Assembly (NCBI GenBank): GCA_013697015.1
Contig: JACCXL010000383.1
Span: 1 to 10,033 of the forward strand
Length of the DNA stretch: 10,033 nt
Source: Chthoniobacterales bacterium
GTDB taxonomy: Bacteria; Verrucomicrobiota; Verrucomicrobiia; Chthoniobacterales; UBA10450
Reading direction: 5' to 3'
Shown: one piece after another, positions 1-4,784 of the stretch
Position numbering within the stretch: position 1 is the first letter of the stretch
Layout of the letters: each line of letters starts with the position of its first letter
Translations under genes and position numbers: made by a program
Notes under the pieces: generated by a model
Databases searched by the model: none
The model's input: only the letters and a program-made list of their open reading frames with translations
Told to the model about the DNA's origin: nothing

Positions 1-215
1 TGCTCGCGCAAATGAAAGAGCGTGAGGAAAAGGTGAAGCCAAAGGTCAGCTTCGAAGTTGGCGAAACGGTCAAGGTCGCCGACGGACCATTCCAGAACCA
101 GAACGGCATCGTCGAGGAGATTGATCCGGATCGCGGCAAGCTGCGCGTTTCCGTAACAATTTTCGGCCGCGCTACGCCGGTCGAGCTCGAATACTGGCAG
201 GTCGAGCGCGGATAA
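1..215 (+). CDS. nusG: Transcription termination/antitermination protein NusG, C-terminal part (5' truncated by window edge)
   Basis: This is the last ~70 codons of NusG, open from the window edge (codon phase starts at base 3) to TAA at 213-215. The visible part is the C-terminal KOW domain: FEVGETVKVADGPFQNQNG, an acidic VEEID turn, then the family signature IFGRATPVELEYWQVE at the extreme C-terminus. The NusG N-terminal domain binds the RNA polymerase clamp, and the KOW domain contacts Rho or ribosomal protein S10, coupling transcription to termination or translation. The ATG at base 12 is internal (MKEREEKV) and is not the true start. NusG directly upstream of rplK is the standard bacterial order (secE-nusG-rplK). 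Nothing in the visible part is unusual. Confidence 0.96.
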   Translation, partial: LAQMKEREEKVKPKVSFEVGETVKVADGPFQNQNGIVEEIDPDRGKLRVSVTIFGRATPVELEYWQVERG

Positions 216-252
216 CGTCTAGCGCGTAGGGAACACTCATGGCGTGCACTCC

Positions 253-360
253 TGTCATGTCGAGCGAAGTCGAGACATCTGTGATTATTTACAATTTTAT
301 GAGATTCCTCGACTGCGCTTCGCTCCGCTCGGAATGACAAGAGCGCTGCTCAGAACGACA
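253..360. repeat. Imperfect inverted repeat (dispersed palindromic element) with an adjoining partial second copy
   Basis: The left arm (253-280) begins TGTCATGTCGAGCGAAGTCG. The right arm (301-339) read on the minus strand begins TGTCATTCCGAGCGGAGCGA and ends GTCGAGGAATCTC. The arms share TGTCAT, CGAGCG, AGTCGAG and ATCT, but the right arm carries about 11 extra bases (GAGCGAAGCGC-like). Between them lies an AT-rich 20-bp centre (281-300). The bases at 341-360 read on the minus strand as TGTCGTTCTGAGCAGCGCTC, which looks like the start of a further diverged copy. Elements of this TGTCATTCnGAGCGAAG type occur as dispersed intergenic repeats in various bacterial genomes (recollection, not checked). 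It nearly fills the nusG-rplK gap. No T-run follows, so a terminator role is not evident. Confidence 0.7.
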
Positions 361-368
361 AACATTTT

Positions 369-794
369 ATGGCCAAAGAAATCGTAGCGCACATCAAATT
401 GCAGATACCCGCCGGTCAGGCGAATCCCGCGCCGCCTGTCGGCACGGCGCTCGGACCGCGCGGCGTCAACATCATGGCGTTCTGCAAAGAATTTAACGCC
501 ACCACACAGAAGCAAGCCGGCGATATCTTGCCGGTCGTGATCACCGTCTTCAAAGACAAGTCGTTTACCTTCATCACGAAGAGCCCGCCCGCTGCGATTC
601 TGTTGAAGAAGGCAGCGAATATCGCCGCCGGCTCGAAGGAGCCCAACAAGACGAAAGTCGGCAAGGTTACGCGCAAACAGGTGATGGAAATCGTGAAAAC
701 GAAGGCGAAAGACCTAAATTCTCGCAGCGACGAAGCCGGGTTCCGTGTCATCGCCGGAACCGCACGGCAAATGGGTCTCGAGATCGTCGACTAG
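369..794 (+). CDS. rplK: 50S ribosomal protein L11
   Basis: This encodes a 141-residue protein, the usual L11 length. L11 binds the GTPase-associated region of 23S rRNA at the base of the L7/L12 stalk, and takes part in factor-dependent GTP hydrolysis and RelA activation. The N-terminal domain (about 1-70) has the hallmark KLQIPAGQANPAPPVGTALG with the proline-rich segment (P20, P22, P23) that forms part of the thiostrepton-binding cleft. It continues GVNIMAFCKEFNA, then VVITVFKDKSFTF and KSPPAAILLKKAA. The C-terminal rRNA-binding domain ends in IAGTARQMGLEIVD, the conserved GTARSMG-type signature. The ATG at 369 gives the canonical MAK start. It has no Shine-Dalgarno sequence and lies 8 bp after a repeat. 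Unusually, rplA does not follow directly: the next 1961 bp hold an unrelated gene. Confidence 0.98.
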   Translation: MAKEIVAHIKLQIPAGQANPAPPVGTALGPRGVNIMAFCKEFNATTQKQAGDILPVVITVFKDKSFTFITKSPPAAILLKKAANIAAGSKEPNKTKVGKVTRKQVMEIVKTKAKDLNSRSDEAGFRVIAGTARQMGLEIVD

Positions 795-1060
795 GGCAGC
801 GCGAAAATTTCGACGGCCTCGTGCCGCTTTGTCATGAGCTCAGTTCGCGGCCAGATCGAATCCTTCGAGAATTGCATCACGGCTTTGAAGGCGCGCAAGA
901 CGGCGTGACCATCAGCCGGAAGCGGCGCCCCCGTTTTCAAATTCGTCGATCGTTTCCGGCGGCACGCCAGACTGACTGACGGCGGTCACACCGCGATGCG
1001 TTCCTGACTTTTGGCTCGAGCCTTGCGGAATGCGGGGCCGGTCTGATATCAGATCTGCAT
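795..1060. other. Spacer between rplK and the amidohydrolase gene; possible minus-strand coding remnant
   Basis: No convincing + strand gene, tRNA or promoter is visible. A short GC hairpin (814-817 pairing with 823-826) followed by CTTTGT could be a weak end signal for rplK. On the minus strand a reading frame is open for about 64 codons and closes with TAG on bases 791-793, overlapping the rplK stop. Its last residues, AVLRAFKAVMQFSKDSIWPR onward to KRHEAVEIFALP, look protein-like, but it lacks a good start and matches nothing I recognise. It may be a decayed gene tail or chance. The perfect palindrome CTGATATCAG (1043-1052) lies just before the next start codon. Confidence 0.3.
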
Positions 1061-2455
1061 ATGATCCTGGCACGAACTTTCCGGCTGGCGGCACTCGCGG
1101 GAGCGTTTGCCTGTCTCTACGATGGGGCGGCGGCGGACACGACCATGGCCCTAAAAGCTGCGAGACTCTTCGACGGGAAATCGAGGACCCTGATGCAGAA
1201 TGGCGTCGTGCTCGTGCAGGGCGACAAGATAGTCGACGCGGGCGCGGGCTTGCCTATTCCTGCCGGAGCACAAGTGATTGATCTGGGCGACGCCACACTC
1301 TCGCCCGGTTTCATGGATGCACACACGCACGTGACGCTGGATTATTCTGGCAATTACAACGAACGGCGTTTGCGCGATCTCAGCAAGAACGTTTCCGAAA
1401 TCGCGCTGGAATGCATTCCCAACGCGCGCGCGACGATCGAGGCAGGATTTACGACCGTGCGGGATCTCGGGAGCCGGATTACGAACAGTCACGATTTTCT
1501 TGATGTTTCGGTGCGGAACGCGATCGAGCACGGAATTGTGACAGGTCCGCGGATGATCGTGGCGACACATGGCATCGGCGCGACGGGCGGACACTTCGAT
1601 CCAACGAGCGGCTACCGCGACATGGCGCTGGGGCGCGAACCGGATTGGACCGATGGAATCGGGAACGGTCCCGATGAGATTCGCAAAGCCGTTCGCCACG
1701 AAGTCAAAAATGGCGCCGATGTCATTAAAGCGGCGGTTTCAGGTGGCGTTCTGTCTTTGGCCGACGAAGTGGATACGCCGCAGTTCACGCCGGCGGAAGT
1801 TGCGGCTCTGGTGGACGAAACGCACCGTTTGCGCAAAAAAGTTGCGGTCCACTGTCACGGCGATCAGGCAGCCCGTGAAGCCATCGAAGCTGGCGTCGAT
1901 TCGATCGAGCACGGTTCGTTTTTAAAACCGGAAACGCTCGCGTTGATGAAAAACAAGGGGACCTATCTCGTTCCCACTTTGCTCGCGACGGAATACATCA
2001 TGGGCAAGATCGACGCCTACCCACCGGTCCTGGCCGCGAAAGCTCGCGCCGCCGCCGCCGCTCGTTCCGATATGTTCAGGAACGCGGTGAAAATTGGAGT
2101 GAAGATCGGTTTCGGAACCGATTCAGCCGTTTTCCCGCACGGCCAAAATGCGAAGGAGTTCGCGCTCATGGTGGGACTTGGCATGGCACCCTTAGATGCG
2201 CTGCGTTCCGCGACCGCTGCAGATGCAGAGCTGCTTGGCGTTTTAGCGAAAACGGGCACGCTCGAAAAAGGGAAGCTGGCTGACGTGATCGCGATGCCGG
2301 GCGACCCGACGTCCGACATCACGGCGACGGAGCGCGTCGCGTTCGTGACGAAGAACGGGAAGATCGTCAAGAACGGCAGCACTCCGGCGGCGCCGGCAGC
2401 GAACGCCGGCACCACGCGAGAGACAGCTGCCGAAGCGGCGGCGCTGGACCTCTAA
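1061..2455 (+). CDS. Metal-dependent amidohydrolase (imidazolonepropionase-like / Xaa-Pro dipeptidase-like), probably exported
   Basis: The 464-residue product belongs to the amidohydrolase superfamily, close to the COG1228 group, whose characterised members include peptidases that cleave C-terminal basic residues or proline from dipeptides. An N-terminal beta-sandwich segment (about 28-80) precedes the metal-binding barrel. Ligands are visible in order: H88 and H90 (FMDAHTH), K223 in VIKAAVSGG (candidate carboxylated bridging lysine), H264 in VAVHCHG, H284 in SIEHGS, and D354 in GFGTDS. The usual C-terminal LADVIAMPGDP and GKIVKNG strands follow, then an Ala/Thr-rich low-complexity tail (440-464). 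Residues 1-26 (MILARTFRLAALAGAFACLY then DGAAAD) resemble a signal peptide with cleavage near AAA|D. There is no Shine-Dalgarno sequence. A cytoplasmic start at the ATG at 1145 (MALKAARLFDG) is the alternative. The substrate cannot be told from sequence. Lying between rplK and rplA is atypical, and no functional link to ribosomes is implied. Confidence 0.87.
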   Translation: MILARTFRLAALAGAFACLYDGAAADTTMALKAARLFDGKSRTLMQNGVVLVQGDKIVDAGAGLPIPAGAQVIDLGDATLSPGFMDAHTHVTLDYSGNYNERRLRDLSKNVSEIALECIPNARATIEAGFTTVRDLGSRITNSHDFLDVSVRNAIEHGIVTGPRMIVATHGIGATGGHFDPTSGYRDMALGREPDWTDGIGNGPDEIRKAVRHEVKNGADVIKAAVSGGVLSLADEVDTPQFTPAEVAALVDETHRLRKKVAVHCHGDQAAREAIEAGVDSIEHGSFLKPETLALMKNKGTYLVPTLLATEYIMGKIDAYPPVLAAKARAAAAARSDMFRNAVKIGVKIGFGTDSAVFPHGQNAKEFALMVGLGMAPLDALRSATAADAELLGVLAKTGTLEKGKLADVIAMPGDPTSDITATERVAFVTKNGKIVKNGSTPAAPAANAGTTRETAAEAAALDL

Positions 2456-2489
2456 TTTCTCCGCGTCGATGGGCTGGGTTATCGCCGCC

Positions 2490-2517
2490 CGGAGACCACA
2501 GAATCGGCTCCGCTTTT
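2490..2517 (+). terminator. Candidate intrinsic terminator of the amidohydrolase gene
   Basis: Thirty-five bases after the amidohydrolase stop, CGGAG (2490-2494) pairs with CTCCG (2508-2512). The stem continues, after a bulged A, with CC/GG (2496-2497 with 2506-2507) around an 8-base loop. TTTT follows at 2514-2517. A second GC stem without a T-run, GGCGGG (2523-2528) with CCCGCC (2539-2544), lies just beyond and may reinforce it. If real, rplA would not be read through efficiently from the amidohydrolase gene. Confidence 0.4.
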
Positions 2518-2563
2518 GACAGGGCGGGCCGCAAGCTACCCGCCGCTCTCGAGTATTAGTGTG

Positions 2564-2569
2564 TATAAT
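2564..2569 (+). promoter_or_regulatory. Perfect -10-like hexamer TATAAT in an AT-rich patch
   Basis: TATAAT sits in the AT-rich stretch 2551-2580 inside otherwise GC-rich spacer, with TG immediately upstream. No acceptable -35 hexamer lies 16-18 bp before it (those bases are CGCCGC-like), and the TG is one base off the extended -10 spacing. It could be an upstream rplA promoter giving a leader of about 180 nt, but the support is weak. Confidence 0.3.
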
Positions 2570-2657
2570 TTATAGGTTTGCGTGCACTCGTTCTAGCGAT
2601 TAGAGCCCCTATATAGCACGCCACAAGTTCTCTCAAAAGGCCTGTTTAGTGGCCAAC

Positions 2658-2686
2658 TTGACAACCCGGCGGCCCGCGATTATATG
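2658..2686 (+). promoter_or_regulatory. Candidate sigma-70 promoter for rplA-rplJ-rplL
   Basis: A perfect -35 TTGACA (2658-2663) is followed after 17 bp by TATATG (2681-2686), which matches the first four positions of the -10 consensus. Transcription would start near 2692-2694, giving a leader of about 60 nt before the rplA ATG. It is the best promoter-like pair seen in the window. It fits the need for rplA to be transcribed independently now that it is separated from rplK. Assigned by eye only. Confidence 0.5.
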
Positions 2687-2687
2687 C

Positions 2688-2719
2688 CTGCCCCGCTGCC
2701 AACTTGGGGCAGCACCAAG
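2688..2719 (+). promoter_or_regulatory. Structured rplA leader with mutually exclusive hairpins (candidate autoregulatory site)
   Basis: Three stems compete within 32 bases. CTGCCCC (2688-2694) pairs with GGGGCAG (2706-2712). GCTGCC (2695-2700) pairs with GGCAGC (2708-2713). CTTGG (2703-2707) pairs with CCAAG (2715-2719). The first two share the GGGGCAGC strand, so they cannot coexist. An AGGAGAG follows at 2721-2727, but it is about 29 nt from the ATG and serves no obvious start codon. Ribosomal protein L1 and the L10-L12 complex are known to repress their own mRNAs through leader structures. Assigning either to this site is inference, since I do not see a diagnostic match. From the promoter at 2658-2686 the first left arm would be mostly untranscribed. 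Confidence 0.4.
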
Positions 2720-2755
2720 CAGGAGAGTATCCACTCGTTTGAACTGCAAAACACC

Positions 2756-3457
2756 ATGGCTAAAAATCGCAGCAAACGTTATCGCGCCGCGGCCGAGCAA
2801 GTCGACCGGGCGAAGGCCTACAATCTCCCGGAAGCTGTTTCGACACTGAAGAAACTCCCGGTGACGAAGTTCGACCAAACCGTCACAGTTTCATTCCGGC
2901 TCGGAGTTGATCCTAAACAATCCGATCAGATGGTGCGCGGCACATGTCCGCTCCCACATGGCAGCGGGAAGCAGGTGCGCGTTCTCGTTTTCGCGGAAGG
3001 ACAAGCGGCAAAGGCGGCCAAGGATGCCGGCGCGGAGCATGTTGGCTTCAAGGACATGGTCCAGAAATGTCAGGAAGGATTTCAGGACTTCGATGTTGCG
3101 ATTGCCACGCCGGCCGCCATGGCGGAGGTCCGCAAGCTCGGCAAAGTGCTTGGTCCGCGCGGTCTCATGCCCAATCCGAAGACCGGCACAGTCACTGACG
3201 ATACGGCCAAAGCCGTGGCGGAAGTGAAAGCGGGCCGAGTAGAGTTTAAACTCGACAAAAATGGCAACGTGGCCGTGCCGGTGGGAAAATTTTCCTTTGC
3301 TGAGGAGCAGCTGGTAGCCAACGGAACTGCCGTGATCGAGGCGGTGGTGCGGGCGCGGCCGGCCACGGCGAAAGGCCGTTTCGTTGAAGGAATGACAATC
3401 AGCGCAACGATGTCCCCCGGGGTGCACGTTGATCCATCGCCTTACTTGAGTTTCTAA
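2756..3457 (+). CDS. rplA: 50S ribosomal protein L1
   Basis: This encodes a 233-residue L1, against 234 in E. coli. L1 forms the mobile L1 stalk of the 50S subunit by binding 23S rRNA helices 76-78 and helps release the E-site tRNA; in many bacteria it also represses its own operon. Recognisable blocks are MAKNRSKRYR at the start, SFRLGVDPKQSDQMVRGTCP (46-65) with PLPHGSGK (65-72), FDVAIATPAAM (112-122), and the L1 signature KVLGPRGLMPNPKTGTVT (130-147). The C-terminal GMTISATMSPGVHVDP (212-227) completes the RNA-binding domain. The ATG at 2756 is chosen because it gives the family MAK N-terminus. An upstream in-frame ATG at 2684 would add 24 unrelated residues and overlaps the candidate -10 box. 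rplJ follows after 15 bp. Confidence 0.97.
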   Translation: MAKNRSKRYRAAAEQVDRAKAYNLPEAVSTLKKLPVTKFDQTVTVSFRLGVDPKQSDQMVRGTCPLPHGSGKQVRVLVFAEGQAAKAAKDAGAEHVGFKDMVQKCQEGFQDFDVAIATPAAMAEVRKLGKVLGPRGLMPNPKTGTVTDDTAKAVAEVKAGRVEFKLDKNGNVAVPVGKFSFAEEQLVANGTAVIEAVVRARPATAKGRFVEGMTISATMSPGVHVDPSPYLSF

Positions 3458-3472
3458 CCGGATCCACTGCGC

Positions 3473-4006
3473 ATGAGACCTGAAAAAGCTACAATCGTTT
3501 CGGATCTTTCCGAGAAGCTGAACCGTTCGCCATTCGTCCTTGTGACGAATTATCAGGGGATGAAAGTGGATCAATTCGGCGAGCTGAGAAATCGGCTGGC
3601 TCCCATGGGCGCTGAAGTTCGGGTTGTGAAAAACAGTTTCCTGAAGCGCGCGATGGCGGAAACGGGCATACCCGATGTCGGATCGCAGCTCACCGGTCAG
3701 ACCGCGATCGTGATGGGCCGGAAGGATGTCGCTCCGGTCGCAAAAATTCTGAAGACCTTTGCCGCTGAATTCAAAATCGCTTCGGTGAAACTTGGAGTGG
3801 TCGATAAAGCGGTGCTCTCGACCGCAGAGGTCGAAGCACTCGCGGAATTGCCTTCGCGCGAAGCTTTGCAGGCGCAATTGCTCGGGTTGCTGCTTTCGCC
3901 GATGACGCAATTGGTGCGCATCCTGAACGAGCCGGGCGCGTCGCTCGCTCGTCTCCTGCAGGCAAAGTTGAAACAAGAAGGGGACACAGCCCCTGCACCG
4001 GCATAA
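3473..4006 (+). CDS. rplJ: 50S ribosomal protein L10
   Basis: This encodes a 177-residue L10 (uL10, the stalk base protein). L10 anchors to the 23S rRNA GTPase-associated region through its N-terminal domain and carries L7/L12 dimers on a long C-terminal helix. Visible blocks are MRPEKATIVSDLSEKLNRSP, VLVTNYQGMKVDQFGELRNR (23-42), VRVVKNSFLKRAM (49-61) and QTAIVMGRKDVAPVAKIL. The segment LSPMTQLVRILNEPGASLAR (141-160) leads into the terminal LLQAKLKQE helix expected to hold L7/L12, followed by a short Pro/Ala tail. The gap to rplA is only 15 bp, with no Shine-Dalgarno sequence and no room for the L10 leader often found ahead of rplJ. Translation may depend on coupling to, or proximity of, rplA. 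Confidence 0.96.
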   Translation: MRPEKATIVSDLSEKLNRSPFVLVTNYQGMKVDQFGELRNRLAPMGAEVRVVKNSFLKRAMAETGIPDVGSQLTGQTAIVMGRKDVAPVAKILKTFAAEFKIASVKLGVVDKAVLSTAEVEALAELPSREALQAQLLGLLLSPMTQLVRILNEPGASLARLLQAKLKQEGDTAPAPA

Positions 4007-4057
4007 ACTTTTGCGGTGCCGCGATTGGCCCCGCGAGATAAACGAACAACCTGTCCG

Positions 4058-4114
4058 GCTCGTTGGCGATCGAGCTTAATTTTCCGGAAGCCTCCGGAAG
4101 CGGCGATTGGAGGA
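4058..4114 (+). promoter_or_regulatory. rplJ-rplL intergenic hairpins and strong ribosome-binding site for rplL
   Basis: GCTCG (4058-4062) pairs with CGAGC (4071-4075) around 8 bases. TTCCGGA (4082-4088) pairs with TCCGGAA (4093-4099) around AGCC; the two halves are also direct repeats of TCCGGAAGC (4083-4091 and 4093-4101). Next comes GGAGG (4109-4113), 6 nt before the rplL ATG. This is the only textbook Shine-Dalgarno sequence at proper spacing in the window, which fits the need for several copies of L7/L12 per ribosome. Confidence 0.6.
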
Positions 4115-4119
4115 AAAAC

Positions 4120-4509
4120 ATGGCAGATACAAATGGAATCGTAGATCAACTCAGCGGGCTGACGGTCCTGGAGATCGCGGGTCTGGTGAAACAGCTCGAA
4201 GAAAAATGGGGCGTCAGCGCGGCGGCTCCCGTGGCCATGGCTGCACCGGCGGCCGGCGGCGGAGGCGGTGCAAGCGCGCCGGCGGCTGAGGAAAAAACAA
4301 CTTTTGACGTCATCCTGACGGAGATGGGCGCAAATAAGATCGGCACCATCAAAGAGGTGCGCAGCGCAGTTCCTGGCTTGGGGTTGGCGGAAGCCAAAGC
4401 TCTTGTGGAAGGCGCTCCCAAGACGCTCAAAGAAGGCGTGACCAAGGCAGAGGCCGAAGAGATCAAAAAGAAGATCGAAGCGGCTGGGGCCAAAGTCGAA
4501 ATCAAGTAA
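4120..4509 (+). CDS. rplL: 50S ribosomal protein L7/L12
   Basis: This encodes a 129-residue L7/L12 (bL12), slightly longer than the 121 residues of E. coli. It is the multi-copy stalk protein that recruits translational GTPases. The N-terminal dimerisation domain (1-33) contains LSGLTVLEIAGLVKQLEEKW. The flexible hinge (about 34-58) is Ala/Pro-rich with a run of five glycines (46-50). The C-terminal factor-binding domain (about 59-129) has FDVILTEMGANKIGTIKEVR, then PGLGLAEAKALVEGAPKTLK and the final KKKIEAAGAKVEIK. The ATG at 4120 is preferred over an in-frame ATG at 4063, because it gives the family-length protein and is preceded at optimal distance by GGAGG. The longer product would add 19 residues unlike L12. 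Confidence 0.97.
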   Translation: MADTNGIVDQLSGLTVLEIAGLVKQLEEKWGVSAAAPVAMAAPAAGGGGGASAPAAEEKTTFDVILTEMGANKIGTIKEVRSAVPGLGLAEAKALVEGAPKTLKEGVTKAEAEEIKKKIEAAGAKVEIK

Positions 4510-4523
4510 ATCTCACGCGGATT

Positions 4524-4575
4524 GGCGGCGCGCAGGAAATGCCTTGCGTGCCGCCTCGTCCGTGGCAATATTTCG
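4524..4575 (+). terminator. rplL-rpoB attenuator-like hairpin
   Basis: The left arm GGCGGCGCGCAGG (4524-4536) pairs with CCTTGCGTGCCGCC (4542-4555), with one G-U pair and one bulged base, around the 5-base loop AAATG. It lies 14 bases after the rplL stop. The following sequence is only loosely T-rich (ATATTTCGTTTGTT), so termination would be partial. In E. coli an attenuator in the same gap lowers rpoBC transcription relative to the ribosomal genes, and this stem is positioned to do the same. Confidence 0.55.
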
Positions 4576-4659
4576 TTTGTTAGAAGCAGTCCTACCCCAT
4601 TTTCAACCCCGCTCCCGCTGGTCTTATTTTAGTCAGGCAACGGAACGTTGGACGTCGAT

Positions 4660-4723
4660 TTGACAGTCCGCCGTTTTGCTGTCACTTTTGTACCCCTCGC
4701 TTTCGGCTCACGCTGTAAAGCGA
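4660..4723 (+). promoter_or_regulatory. rpoB leader: orphan -35 box and two inverted repeats
   Basis: TTGACA (4660-4665) is a perfect -35 hexamer, but the bases 17-18 bp downstream (CACTTT/ACTTTT) make a poor -10. It overlaps a stem, TGACAG (4661-4666) with CTGTCA (4679-4684). A second perfect stem, TCGCTTT (4697-4703) with AAAGCGA (4717-4723), follows. The rest of the 275-bp rplL-rpoB gap contains CCCCCCGGGGG (4745-4755) just before a possible TTG start. An internal rpoB promoter or an RNA leader is possible, and neither is proven by sequence. Confidence 0.3.
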
Positions 4724-4784
4724 TTTCGTTTCTGCGGCCTTCGTCCCCCCGGGGGTCGCATTGGTTCCCAACCCTTTCGAATTT

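Noticed and set aside
1043..1064. Run of restriction-site-like palindromes GATATC, AGATCT and CATATG immediately before the amidohydrolase start, reminiscent of a cloning polylinker
   Set aside because: Surrounding sequence is continuous native-looking DNA with no vector sequence, so coincidental palindromes are the simpler reading.
242..2589. Identical 10-mer GCGTGCACTC before rplK (242-251) and before rplA (2580-2589), which could mark insertion boundaries
   Set aside because: Ten-base matches are expected by chance many times in 10 kb, the flanks do not align, and the copies do not bracket the inserted gene precisely.
2684..2755. A 24-residue N-terminal extension of L1 from the ATG at 2684
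   Set aside because: The extension is unlike L1, the downstream ATG gives the family MAK start and length, and the upstream ATG overlaps the candidate -10 box.
2891..3976. Long minus-strand open frame (361 codons) across rplA and rplJ
   Set aside because: It is antisense to two clearly recognisable ribosomal genes, is rich in His and Arg as expected from reverse reading of GC-rich codons, and resembles no family.
4063..4119. A 19-residue N-terminal extension of L7/L12 from the ATG at 4063
   Set aside because: The ATG at 4120 has a strong Shine-Dalgarno sequence at ideal spacing and gives the normal L12 N-terminus; the extension covers intergenic hairpins.
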